A stretch of DNA of 64,000 nucleotides from Inia geoffrensis (Eukaryota > Chordata > Mammalia > Artiodactyla > Iniidae): positions 434,001-498,000 of the forward strand of contig JAZAQT010000027.1 of NCBI GenBank assembly GCA_036417435.1. Direction: 5' to 3'. How positions within the stretch are numbered: the first letter of the stretch is position 1; each line of letters opens with the position of its first letter. Below the pieces are notes generated by a model. That model was not told the origin of the DNA, made no database searches, and saw only the letters and a list, made by a program, of their open reading frames with translations. The position numbers and the translations under genes were made by a program. Positions 24,614-36,447 of this stretch are shown piece after piece.

Positions 24614-25951
24614 GGGTTAGGGTTAGGGTTAAGGAATGGGGAGGGATTAGGGTACTATTTAGGGAACGACAACGCTTAAGGTTTAGCGTACGTGTGAGGG
24701 CACGCGTTAGTGTTGGTGTCCTGGTTAAGATTAGGGCACGGGTGAGGGTAAGGCTTCGGGTGAGGGTCAGGGTTAGGATTCGGGTTAGGGTTAGGGTTAA
24801 GGAATGCAGAGGGATTATTGTACAGCTTAGGGTACGACAGTGCTTAAGGGTTAGCGTTCGTGTGAGGGCAAGGGTTAGTGTTAGTGTCCTTGTTAAGATT
24901 AGGGCACGGGTGAGGGTAAGGCTTCAGGTGAGGGTCAGGGTTAGGATTCGGGTTAGGGTTAGGGTTAGGGAATGGGGAGGGATTAGGGAACAGTTTAGGG
25001 TACGACAACGATTAAGGGTTAGCGTACGTGTGAGGGCACGAGTTAGTGTTGGTGTCCTGGTTAAGATTAGGGCACGGGTGAGGGTAAGGTTTCGGGTGAG
25101 GGTCAGGGATAGAATTCGGGTTAGGGTTAGGGTTAGGGAATGGGGAGATATTAGGGCACAGTTTAGGGTACCACAACGCTTAAGGTTTAGCGTACGTGTG
25201 AGGTCACTAGTTAGTGTTAGTGTACTGCTTACGATTAGGGAACGGGTGAGGGTAAGGCCTCGGAAGAGGGTCACGTTAAGGGTTAGGGTTAGGGTTAGGG
25301 AATGGGGATTTATTAGGGTACAGGTTAGGGTACGGCAATGGCTTAGGGTTGGCCTAAGTTAGAGGGCATGGGTTAGTGTTGATGTACTGGTTAAAATTAG
25401 GACACGGGTGAGGGTAAAGTTTCGGGTGAGTGTCATGGTTAGGTTTCAGGTGAGGTTTAGGGTTAGGGAATGGAGAGTGATTAGGGTACAGGTTAGGGTA
25501 CCGCTGCGGTTTAGTGTTAGCGTACGTTTGAGGGCACGAGTTAGTCTTGGTGTCCTGGTTAAGATTAGGGCACGGGTGAGGGTAAGGCTTCGGGTGAGGG
25601 TCAGGGTTAGGATTCGGGTTAGGGTTAGGGTTCGGGAAAGGAGAGGGATTAGGGTACAGGTTAGGGTACGACAATGCTTAAGGGTTAGCGTAAGTGTGAG
25701 GGCACGAGATAGTGTTGGTGTACTGGTTAAGACAAGGGCACCGATGAGGGTAAGGCCTCGGAAAAGGGTCAGGTTCAGGGTTTCGCTTAGGGTTAGGGTT
25801 TCGGAATGGGGAGGGATTAGGGTACAGGATAGGGTACGACAATGCTTAAGGGTTAACGTACGTTTTGGGGCATGAGTTAGTGTTTGTGTACTGGTTAAGA
25901 TAAGGGCATTGGTTAGGGTAGGGCATCGGAAGTGGGTCAGGTTTAGGGATG
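24614..25951 (+). repeat. 8-monomer unit (1,338 bp), canonical A-H
   Basis: Canonical order. The E head has three GGGTTA units (near 25,279). E reads GGCCTAAGTTAGAGGG, losing the CGTACG palindrome. G is the GGGAAAGGAGAGGG form. Confidence 0.93.
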
Positions 25952-27295
25952 GGGTTAGGGTTAGGGTTAAGGAATGGGGAGGGATTAGGGTACAATTTAG
26001 GGTACGGCAACGCTTAAGGTTTAGCGTACGTGTGAGGGCACGAGTTAGTGTTGGTGTCCTGGTTAAGATTAGGGCACGGTTGAGGGTAAGGCTTCGGGTG
26101 AGGGTCAGGGTTAGGATTCGGGTTAGGGTTAGGGTTAAGGAATGCAGAGGGATTAGGGTACAGCTTAGGGTACGACAGTGCTTAAGGGTTAGCGTTCGTG
26201 TGAGGGCAAGGGTTTGTGTTAGTGTCCTGGTTAAGATTAGGGCACGGGTGAGGGTAAGGCTTCAGGTGAGGGTCAGGGTTAGGATTCGGGTTAGGGTTAG
26301 GGTTAGGGAATGGGGAGAGATTAGGGTACAGTTTAGGGTACGACAACGATTAATGCTTAGCGTACGTGTGAGGGCACAAGTTAGTGTTGGTGTCCTGGTT
26401 AAGATTAGGGCACGGGTGAGTGTAAGGTTTCGGGTGAGGGTCAGGGATAGAATTCGGGTTAGGGTTAGGGTTAGGGAATGGGGAGATATTAGGGCACAGT
26501 TTAGGGTACCACAACGCTTAAGGTTTAGCGTACGTGTGAGGTCACTAGTTAGTGTTAGTGTACTGCTTACGATTAGTGCACGGGTGAGGGTAAGGCCTCG
26601 GAAGAGGGTCACGTTAAGGGTTAGGGTTAGGGTTAGGGTTAGGGAATGGGGATTGATTAGGGTACAGGTTAGGGTACGGCAATGGCTTAGGGTTAGCGTA
26701 CGTTAGAGGGCATGGGTTAGTGTTGATGTACTGGTTAAAATTAGGACAGGGGTGAGGGTAAAGTTTCGGGTGAGTGTCATGGTTAGGTTTCAGGTTAGGG
26801 TTAGGGTTAGGGAATGGAGAGGGATTAGGGTACAGGTTAGGGTACCGCTGCGGTTAGGTGTTAGCGTACGTGTGAGGGAACGAGTTAGTCTTGGTGTCCT
26901 GGTTAAGATTAGGGCACGCGTGAGGGTAAGGCTTCTGGTGAGGGTCAGGGTTAGGATTCGGGTTAGGGTTCGGGTTAGGGAATGGAGAGGGATTAGGGTA
27001 CAGGTTAGGGTACGACAATGCTTAAGGGTTAGCGTAAGTGTGAGGGCACGAGTTAGTGTTGGTGTACTGTTTAAGACAAGGGCACCGATGAGGGTAAGGC
27101 CTCGGAAAAGGGTCACATTCAGGGTTTCGCTTAGGGTTAGGGTTAGGGAATGGGGAGGGATTAGGGTACAGGATAGGGTACGACAATGCTTAATGGTTAA
27201 CGTACGTTTGAGGGCATGAGGTAGTGTTTGTGTACTGGTTAAGATTAGGGCATTGGTTAGGGTAGGGCATCGGACGTGGGTCAGGTTTAGGGATG
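25952..27295 (+). repeat. 8-monomer unit (1,344 bp), canonical A-H
   Basis: Full length. B has GGGTTTGTGTTAG and C has GATTAATGCTTAGCG, both shared with the second half of the next unit. F reads GCGGTTAGGTGTTAG. Confidence 0.94.
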
Positions 27296-28300
27296 GGGTT
27301 AGGGTTAGGGTTAAGGAATGGGGAGGAATTAGGGTACAATTTAGGGTACAAAAACGCTTAAGGTTTAGCGTACGTGTGAGGGGACGAGTTAGTGTTGGTG
27401 TCCTGGTTAAGATTAGGGCACGGGTGAGGGTAAGGATTCGGGTGATGGTCAGGGTTAGGATTCGTGTTAGGGTTAGGGTTAAGGAATGCAGAGGGATTAG
27501 GGTACAGCTTAGGTTACGACAGTGCTTAAGGGTTAGCGTTCGTGTGAGGGCAAGGGTTAGTGTTAGTGTCCTGGTTAAGATTAGGGCACGGGTGAGGGTA
27601 AGGCTTCAGGTGAGGGTCAGGGTTAGGATTCGGGTTAGGGTTAATGTTAGGGAATGGGGAGGGATTAGGGTACAGTTTAGGTTACGACAACGATTAAGGG
27701 TTAGCGTACGTGTGAGGGCACAAGTTAGTGTTGGTGTCCTGGTTAAGATTAGGGCACGGGTGAGGGTAAGTTTTCGGGTGCGGGTCAGGGATAGAATTCG
27801 GTTTAGAGTTAGGGTTAGGGAATGGGGAGATATTAGGGCACAGTTTAGGGTACCACAACGCTTAAGGTTTAGCGTACGTGTGAGGTCACTAGTTAGTGTT
27901 AGTGTACTGCTTACGATTAGGGCACGGGTGAGGGTAAGGCCTCGGAAGAGGGTCACGTTAAGGGTTAGGGTTAGGGTTAGGGTTAGGGAATGGGGATTGA
28001 TTAGGGTACAGGTTAGGGTACGGCAATGGCTTAGGGTTGGCGTACGTTAGAGGGCATGGGTTAGTGTTGATGTACTGGTTAAAATTAGGACACGGGTGAG
28101 GGTAAAGTTTCGGGTGAGTGTCATGGTTAGGTTTCAGGTTAGGGTTAGGGTTAGGGAATGGAGAGGGATTAGGGTACAGGTTAGGGTACCGCTGCGGTTT
28201 AGTGTTAGCGTACGTTTGAGGGCACGAGTTAGTCTTGGTGTCCTGGTTAAGATTAGGGCACGGGTGAGGGTAAGGCTTCGGGTGAGGGTCAGGGTTAGGA
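26120..28300 (+). repeat. 2.18-kb tandem duplication, left copy
   Basis: Begins at the B of one HOR and ends at the F of the next. It matches 28,304 to about 30,478 at offset 2,184 and then 2,178 after a one-hexamer change in the E head. Shared private states include GGGTTTGTGTTAG, GATTAATGCTTAGCG and GCGGTTAGGTGTTAG. This event created the F-to-B skip. Confidence 0.86.
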
Positions 28301-29473
28301 TTCGGGTTAGGGTTAGGGTTAAGGAATGCAGAGGGTTTAGGGTACAGCTTAGGGTACGACAGTGCTTAAGGGTTAGCGTTCGTGTGAGGGCAAGGGTTTG
28401 TGTTAGTGTCCTGGTTAAGATTAGGGCACGGGTGAGGGTAAGGCTTCAGGTGAGGGTCAGGGTTAGGATTCGGGTTAGGGTTAGGGTTAGGGAATGGGGA
28501 GAGGTTAGGGTACAGTTTAGGGTACGACAACGATTAATGCTTAGCGTACGTGTGAGGGCACAAGTTAGTGTTGGTGTCCTGGTTAAGATTAGGGCACGGG
28601 TGAGGGTAAGGTTTCGGGTGAGGGTCAGGGATAGAATTCGGGTTAGGGTTAGGGTTAGGGAATGGGGAGATATTAGGGCACAGTTTAGGGTACCACAACG
28701 CTTAAGGTTTAGCGTACGTGTGAGGTCACTAGTTAGTGTTAGTGTACTGCTTACGATTAGGGCACGGGTGAGGGTAAGGCCTCGGAAGAGGGTCACGTTA
28801 AGGGTTAGGGTTAGGGTTAGGGAATGGGGATTGATTAGGGTACAGGTTAGGGTACGGCAATGGCTTAGGGTTAGCGTACGTTAGAGGGCATGGGTTAGTG
28901 TTGATGTACTGGTTAAAATTAGGACAGGGGTGAGGGTAAAGTTTCGGGTGAGTGTCATGGTTAGGTTTCAGGTTAGGGTTAGGGTTAGGGAATGGAGAGG
29001 GATTAGGGTACAGGTTAGGGTACCGCTGCGGTTAGGTGTTAGCGTACGTGTGAGGGCACGAGTTAGTCTTGGTGTCCTGGTTAAGATTAGGGCACGGGTG
29101 AGGGTAAGGCTTCTGGTGAGGGTCAGGGTTAGGATTCGGGTTAGGGTTCGGGTTAGGGAATGGAGAGGGATTAGGGTACAGGTTAGGGTACGACAATGCT
29201 TAAGGGTTAGCGTAAGTGTGAGGGCACGAGTTAGTGTTGGTGTACTGTTTAAGACAAGGGCACCGATGAGGGTAAGGCCTCGGAAAAGGGTCACATTCAG
29301 GGTTTCGCTTAGGGTTAGGGTTAGGGAATGGGGAGGGATTAGGGTACAGGATAGGGTACGACAATGCTTAATGGTTAACGTACGTTTGAGGGCATGAGTT
29401 AGTGTTTGTGTACTGGTTAAGTTTAGGGCATTCGTTAGGGTAGGGCATCGGACGTGGGTCAGGTTTAGGGATG
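27296..29473 (+). repeat. 13-monomer unit (2,178 bp): A B C D E F B C D E F G H
   Basis: 13 x 168 minus one hexamer; the second E head has three GGGTTA. The F at about 28,140-28,310 passes directly to a B at about 28,316 (AAGGAATGCAGAGGG), skipping G, H and A. Confidence 0.92.
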
Positions 29474-30478
29474 GGGTTAGGGTTAGGGTTAAGGAATGGG
29501 GAGGAATTCGGGTACAATTTAGGGTACAAAAACGCATAAGGTTTAGCGTACGTGTGAGGGGACGAGTTAGTGTTGGTGTCCTGGTTAAGATTAGGGCACG
29601 GGTGAAGGTAAGGATTCGGGTGATGGTCAGGGTTAGGATTCGTGTTAGGGTTAGGGTTAAGGAATGCAGAGGGATTAGGGTACAGCTTAGGTTACGACAG
29701 TGCTTAAGGGTTAGCGTTCGTGTGAGGGCAAGGGTTAGTGTTAGTGTCCTGGTTAAGATTAGGGCACGGGTGAGGGTAAGGCTTCAGGTGAGGGTCAGGG
29801 TTAGGATTCGTGTTAGGGTTAATGTTAGGGAATGGGGAGGGATTAGGGTACAGTTTAGGTTACGACAACGATTAAGGGTTAGCGTACGTGTGAGGGCACA
29901 AGTTAGTGTTGGTGTCCTGGTTAAGATTAGGGCACCGGTGAGGGTAAGGTTTCGGGTGCGGGTCAGTGATAGAATTCGGTTTAGAGTTAGGGTTAGGGAA
30001 TGGGGAGATATTAGGGCACAGTTTAGGGTACCACAACGCTTAAGGTTTAGCGTACGTGTGAGGTCACTAGTTAGTGTTAGTGTACTGCTTACGATTACGG
30101 TACGGGTGAGGGTAAGGCCTCGGAAGAGGGTCACGTTAAGGGTTAGGGTTAGGGTTAGGGTTAGGGAATGGGGATTGATTAGGGTACAGGTTAGGGTACG
30201 GCAATGGCTTAGGGTTGGCGTACGTTAGAGGGCATGGGTTAGTGTTGATGTACTGGTTAAAATTAGGACACGGGTGAGGGTAAAGTTTCGGGTGAGTGTC
30301 ATGGTTAGGTTTCAGGTTAGGGTTAGGGTTAGGGAATGGAGAGGAATTAGGGTACAGGTTAGGGTACCGCTGCGGTTTAGTGTTAGCGTACGTTTGAGGG
30401 CAGGAGTTAGTCTTGGTGTCCTGGTTAAGATTAGGGCACGGGTGAGGGTAAGGCTTCGGGTGAGGGTCAGGGTTAGGA
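28304..30478 (+). repeat. 2.18-kb tandem duplication, right copy
   Basis: Right copy of 26,120-28,300. Differences such as GATTACGGTACGG near 30,095 show some divergence. Confidence 0.86.
28930..30400 (+). repeat. 6,047-bp-offset duplication, left copy
   Basis: Matches 34,977-36,447, including the displaced EcoRI site GGAGGAATTCGGG (near 29,505 and 35,552), ACAAAAACGCATAAGG and GATTACGGTACGGG. Confidence 0.85.
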
Positions 30479-30817
30479 TTCGGGTTAGGCTTAGGGTTTT
30501 GGAATGGAGAGGGATTAGGGTACAGGTTAGGGTACGACAATGCTTAAGGTTTAGCGTAAGTGTGAGGGCACGAGTTAGTGTTGGTGTACTGGTTAAGACA
30601 ACGGCACCGATGAGGGTAAGGCCTCGGAAAAGGGTCACGTTCAGGGTTTCGCTTAGGGTTAGGGTTAGGGAATGGGGAGGGATTAGGGTACAGGATAGGG
30701 TACGACAATGCTTAAGGGTTAACGTACGTTTGAGGGCATGAGTTAGTGTTTGTGTACTGGTTAAGATTAGGGCATTGGTTAGGGTAGGGCATCGGAAGTG
30801 GGTCAGGTTTAGGGATG
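29474..30817 (+). repeat. 8-monomer unit (1,344 bp), canonical A-H
   Basis: Full length. A reads GGAGGAATTCGGGTAC, an EcoRI site outside monomer C, and ACAAAAACGCATAAGG. D reads GATTACGGTACGGG. G has GGGTTTTGGAATGG. Confidence 0.94.
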
Positions 30818-32160
30818 GGGTTAGGGTTAGGGTTAAGGAATGGGGAGGGATTAGGGTACAATTTGGGGTACGACAACGCTTAAGGTTTAGCGTACGTGTG
30901 AGGGCACGCGTTAGTGTTGGTGTCCTGTTAAGATTAGGGCACGGGTGAGGGTAAGGCTTCGGGTGAGGGTCAGGGTTAGGATTCGGGTTAGGGTTAGGGT
31001 TAAGGAATGCAGAGGGATTAGGGTACAGCTTAGGGTACGACAGTGCTTAAGGGTTAGCGTTCGTGTGAGGGCAAGGGTTAGTGTTAGTGTCCTGGTTAAG
31101 ATTAGGGCACGGGTGAGTGTAAGGCTTCAGGTGAGGGTCAGGGTTAGGATTCGGGTTAGGGTTAGGGTTAGGGAATGGGGAGGGATTAGGGTACAGTTTA
31201 GGGTACGACAACGATTAAGGGTTAGCGTACGTGTGAGGGCACAAGTTAGTGTTGGTGTCCTGGTTAAGATTAGGGCACGGGTGAGGGTAAGGTTTCGGGT
31301 GAGGGTCAGGGATAGAATTCGGGTTAGGGTTAGGGTTAGGGAATGGGGAGATATTAGGGCACAGTTTAGGGTACCACAACGCTTAAGGTTTAGCGTACGT
31401 GTGAGGTCACTAGTTAGTGTTAGTGTACTGCTTACGATTAGGGCACGGGTGAGCGTAAGGCCTCAGAAGAGGGTCACGTTAAGGGTTAGGGTTAGGGTTA
31501 GGGTTACGGAATGGGGATTGATTAGGGTACAGGTTAGGGTACGGCAATGGCTTAGGGTTGGCGTACGTTAGAGGGCATGGGTTAGTGTTGATGTACTGGT
31601 TAAAATTAGGACACGGGTGAGGGTAAAGTTTCGGGGGAGGGTCATGGTTAGGTTTCAGGTTAGGGTTAGGGTTAGGGAATGGAGAGGGATTAGGGTACAG
31701 GTTAGGGTACCGCTGCGGTTTAGTGTTAGCGTACGTGTGAGGGCACGAGTTAGTGTTGGTGTCCTGGTTAAGATTAGGGCACGGGCGAGGGTAAGGCTTC
31801 GGGTGAGGGTCAGGGTTAGGATTCGGGTTAGGGTTAGGGTTAGGGAATGGAGAGGGTTTAGGGTACAGGTTAGGGTACGACAATGCTTAAGGGTTAGCGT
31901 ACGTTTGAGGGAATGAGTTAGTGTTTGTGTACTGGTTAAGACAACGGCACCGATGAGGGTAAGGCCTCGGAAAAGGGTCACGTTCAGGGTTTCGCTTAGG
32001 GTTAGGGTTAGGGAATGGGGAGGGATTAGGGTACAGGATAGGGTACGACAATGCTTAAGGGTTAGCGTACGTTTGAGGGCATGAGTTAGTGTTTGTGTAC
32101 TGGTTAAAATTAGGGCATTGGTTAGGGTAGGGCATCGGAAGTGGGGCAGGTTTAGGGATG
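30818..32160 (+). repeat. 8-monomer unit (1,343 bp), canonical order with H-type patch in G
   Basis: One base is lost in A (GTCCTGTTAAG near 30,927). G near 31,880-31,945 carries GCGTACGTTTGAGGG, which is H-type, before returning to the G-type AAGACAACGGCACC. This looks like a conversion patch of about 40-60 bp. Confidence 0.92.
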
Positions 32161-34512
32161 GGGTTAGGGTTAGGGTTAAGGAATGGGGAGGGATTAGGGT
32201 AAAATTTAGGGTACGACAACGCTTAAGGTTTAGCGTACGTGTGAGGGCACGCGTTAGTGTTGGTGTCCTGGTTAAGATTAGGGCACGGGTGAGGGTAAGG
32301 CTTCGGGTGAGGGTCAGGGTTAGGATTCGGGTTAGGGTTAGGGTTAAGGAATGCAGAGGGTTTAGGGTACAGCTTAGGGTACGACAGTGCTTAAGGGTTA
32401 GCGTTCGTGTGAGGGCAAGGGTTAGTGTTAGTGTCTTGGTTAAGATTAGGGCACGGGTGAGGGTAAGGCTTCAGGTGAGGGGCAGGGTTAGGATTCGGGT
32501 TAGGGTTAGGGTTAGGGAATGGGGAGGGATTAGGGTACAGTTTAGGGTACGACAACGATTAAGGGTTAGCGTACGTGTGAGGGCACAAGTTAGTGTTGGT
32601 GTCCTGGTTAAGATTAGGGCACGGGTGAGGGTAAGGTTTCGGGTGAGGGTGAGGGATAGAATTCGGGTTAGGGTTAGGGTTAGGAAATGGGGAGATATTA
32701 GGGCACAGTTTAGGGTACCACAACGCTTAAGGTTTAGCGTACGTGTGAGGTCACTAGTTAGTGTTAGTGTACTGCTTACGATTAGAGCACGGGTGAGGGT
32801 AAGGCCTCGGAAGAGGGTCACGTTAAGGGTTAGGGTTAGGGTTAGGGTTAGGGAATGGGGATTGATTAGGGTACAGGTTAGGGTACGGCAATGGCTTAGG
32901 GTTGGCGTACGTTAGAGGGCATGGGTTAGTGTTGATGTACTGGTTAAAATTAGGACACGGGTGAGTGTAAAGTTTCGGGTGAGTGTCATGGTTAGGTTTC
33001 AGGTTAGGGTTAGGGTTAGGGAATGGAGAGGGATTAGGGTACAGGTTAGGGTACCGCTGCGGTTTAGTGTTAGCGTACGTTGGAGGGCACCAGTTAGTCT
33101 TGGTGTCCTGGTTAAGATTAGGGCACGGGTGAGGGCAAGGCTTCGGGTGAGGGTCAGGGTTAGGATTCGGGTTAGGGTTAGGGTTAGGGAATGGAGAGGG
33201 ATTAGGGTACAGGTTAGGGTACGACAATGCTTAAGGGTTAGCGTAAGTGTGAGGGCACGAGTTAGTGTTGGTGTACTGGTTAAGATAACGGCACCGATGA
33301 GGATAAGGCCTCGGAAAAGGGTCACGTTCAGGGTTTCGCTTAGGGTTAGGGTTAGGGAATGGGGAGGGATTAGGGTACAATTTAGGTTACGACAACGCTT
33401 AAGGGTTAGCGTACGTGTGAGGGCACGAGTTAATGTTGGTGTCCTGGTTAAGATTAGGGCACGGGTGAGGGTAAGGCTTTGGGTGAGGGTCAGGGTTAGG
33501 ATTCGGGTTAGGGTTAGGGTTAAGGAATGCAGAGGGATTAGGGTACAGCTTAGGGTACGACAGTGCTTAAGGGTTAGCGTTCGTGTGAGGGCAAGGGTTA
33601 GTGTTAGTGTCCTGGTTAAGATTAGGGCATGCGTGAGGGTAAGGCTTCAGGTGAGGGTCAGTTTTAGGATTCGGGTTAGGGTTAGGGTTAGGGAATGGGG
33701 AGGGATTAGGGTACAGTTTAGGGTACGACAATGATTAAGGGTTAGCGTACGTGTGAGGGCACGAGTTAGTGTTGGTGTCCTGGTTAAGATTAAGGCACGG
33801 GTGAGGGTAAGGTTTCGGGTGAGGGTCAGGGATAGAATACGGGTTAGGGTTAGGGTTAGGGAATGGGGAGATATTAGGGCACAGTTTAGGGTACCACAAC
33901 GCTTAAGGTTTAGCGTACGTGTGAAGTCATTAGTTAGTGTTAGTGTACTGCTTACGATTAGGGCACGGGTGAGGGTAAGGCCTCGGAAGAGGGTCACGTT
34001 AAGGGTTAGGGTTAGTGTTAGGGTTAGGGAATGGGGATTCATTAGGGTACAGGTTAGGGTACAGCAATGGCTTAGGGTTGGCGTACGTTAGAGGGCATGG
34101 GTTAGTGTTGATGTACTGGTTAAAATTAGGACACGGGTGAGGGTAAAGTTTCGGGTGAGTGTCATGGTTAGGTTTCAGGTTAGGGTTAGGGTTAGGGAAT
34201 GGAGAGGGATTAGGGTACAGGTTAGGGTACCACTGCGGTTTAGTGTTAGCGTATGTTTGAGGGCACGAGTTAGTCTTGGTGTCCTGGTTAAGATTAGGGC
34301 ACGGGTGAGGGTATGGCTTCGGGTGAGGGTCAGGGTTAGTTTTCGGGTTAATGTTAGGGTTAGGGAATGGAGAGGGATTAGGGTACAGGTTAGGGTACGA
34401 CAATGCTTAAGGGTTAGCGTACGTTTGAGGGCATGAGTTAGTGTTTGTGTACTGGTTAAGATTAGGGCATTGGTTAGGGTAGGGCATCGGAAGTGGGTCA
34501 GGTTTAGGGATG
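32161..34512 (+). repeat. 14-monomer unit (2,352 bp): A B C D E F G H/A B C D E F G/H
   Basis: Exactly 14 x 168. Near 33,355-33,430 an H head runs into an A body (TACAATTTAGG). Near 34,395-34,435 a G head runs into an H tail. Confidence 0.91.
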
Positions 34513-35520
34513 GGTTTAGGGTTAGGGTTAAGGAATGGGGAGGGATTAGGGTACAATTTAGGGTACGACAACGCTTAAGGTTTAGCGTACGTGTGAGGGC
34601 ACGAGTTAGTGTTGGTGTCCTGGTTAAGATTAGGGCACGGGTGAGGGTAAGGTTTCGGGTGAGGTTCAGGGATAGAATTCGGGTTAGGGTTAGGGTTAGG
34701 GAATGGGGAGATATTAGGGCACAGTTTAGGGCACCACAACGCTTAAGGTTTAGCGTACGTGTGAGGTCACTAGTTAGTGTTAGTGTACTGCTTACGATTA
34801 GGGCACGGGTGAGGGTAAGGCCTCGGAAGAGGGTCACGTTAAGGGTTAGGGTTAGGGTTAGGGTTAGGGAATGGGGATTGATTAGGGTACAGGTTAGGGT
34901 ACGGCAATGGCTTAGGGTTAGCGTACGTTAGAGGGCATGGGTTAGTGTTGATGTACTGGTTAAAATTAGGACAGGGGTGAGGGTAAAGTTTCGGGTGAGT
35001 GTCATGGTTAGGTTTCAGGTTACGGTTAGGGTTAGGGAATGGAGAGGGATTAGGGTACAGGTTAGGGTACCGCTGCGGTTAGGTGTTAGCGTACGTGTGA
35101 GGGCACGAGTTAGTCTTGGTGTCCTGGTTAAGATTAGGGCACGGGTGAGGGTAAGGCTTCTGGTGAGGGTCAGGGTTAGGATTCGGGTTAGGGTTCGGGT
35201 TAGGGAATGGAGAGGGATTAGGGTACAGGTTAGGGTACGACAATGCTTAAGGGTTAGCGTAAGTGTGAGGGCACGAGTTAGTGTTGGTGTACTGTTTAAG
35301 ACAAGGGCACCGATGAGGGTAAGGCCTCGGAAAAGGGTCACATTAAGGGTTTCGCTTAGGGTTAGGGTTAGGGAATGGGGAGGGATTAGGGTACAGGATA
35401 GGGTACGACAATGCTTAATGGTTAACGTACGTTTGAGGGCATGAGTTAGTGTTTGTGTACTGGTTAAGATTAGGGCATTCGTTAGGGTAGGGCATCGGAC
35501 GTGGGTCAGGTTTAGGGATG
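34513..35520 (+). repeat. 6-monomer unit (1,008 bp): A/C D E F G H
   Basis: Exactly 6 x 168. The first monomer has an A head (TACAATTTAGGG, AACGCTTAAGG) and a C tail (GGTTTCGGG, GATAGAATTC). D reads GGGCACCACAACG, losing the KpnI site. Confidence 0.92.
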
Positions 35521-36447
35521 GGGTTAGGGTTAGGGTTAAGGAATGGGGAGGAATTCGGGTACAATTTAGGGTACAAAAACGCATAAGGTTTAGCGTACGT
35601 GTGAGGGGACGAGTTAGTGTTGGTGTCCTGGTTAAGATTAGGGCACGGGTGAAGGTAAGGATTCGGGTGATGGTCAGGGTTAGGATTCGTGTTAGGGTTA
35701 GGGTTAAGGAATGCAGAGGGATTAGGGTACAGCTTAGGTTACGACAGTGCTTAAGGGTTAGCGTTCGTGTGAGGGCAAGGGTTAGTGTTAGGGTCCTGGT
35801 TAAGATTAGGGCACGGGTGAGGGTAAGGCTTCAGGTGAGGGTCAGGGTTAGGATTCGGGTTAGGGTTAATGTTAGGGAATGGGGAGGGATTAGGGTACAG
35901 TTTAGGTTACGACAACGATTAAGGGTTAGCGTACGTGTGAGGGCACAAGTTAGTGTTGGTGTCCTGGTTAAGATTAGGGCACCGGTGAGGGTAAGGTTTC
36001 GGGTGCGGGTCAGGGATAGAATTCGGTTTAGAGTTAGGGTTAGGGAATGGGGAGATATTAGGGCACAGTTTAGGGTACCACAACGCTTAAGGTTTAGCGT
36101 ACGTGTGAGGTCACTAGTTAGTGTTAGTGTACTGCTTACGATTACGGTACGGGTGAGGGTAAGGCCTCGGAAGAGGGTCACGTTAAGGGTTAGGGTTAGG
36201 GTTAGGGTTAGGGAATGGGGATTGATTAGGGTACAGGTTAGGGTACGGCAATGGCTTAGGGTTGGCGTACGTTAGAGGGCATGGGTTAGTGTTGATGTAC
36301 TGGTTAAAATTAGGACACGGGTGAGGGTAAAGTTTCGGGTGAGTGTCATGGTTAGGTTTCAGGTTAGGGTTAGGGTTAGGGAATGGAGAGGGATTAGGGT
36401 ACATGTTAGGGTACCGCTGCGGTTTAGTGTTAGCGTACGTTTGAGGG
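34977..36447 (+). repeat. 6,047-bp-offset duplication, right copy
   Basis: Right copy of 28,930-30,400. The match ends before 36,450, where GAGGGCACGAG faces GAGGGCAGGAG at 30,403. Confidence 0.85.

Larger units (their letters stand above)
30310..34860 (+). repeat. 6.9-kb-offset duplication, left copy
   Basis: Matches about 37,191-41,729 at offset 6,881, falling to 6,869 after the loss of two hexamers in an E head. It spans an 8-mer, the 14-mer and most of the 6-mer, sharing the base loss GTCCTGTTAAG and the H-type patch in G. Confidence 0.88.

Noticed and set aside
32118..32915. 265-codon Arg-Val open frame on +, repeated in almost every HOR
   Set aside because: Periodic dipeptide translation of satellite DNA that relies on a non-ATG start (TTG) in the H tail and ends at the fixed stop in E. 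It has no resemblance to a protein domain, such as a protamine, beyond arginine richness.
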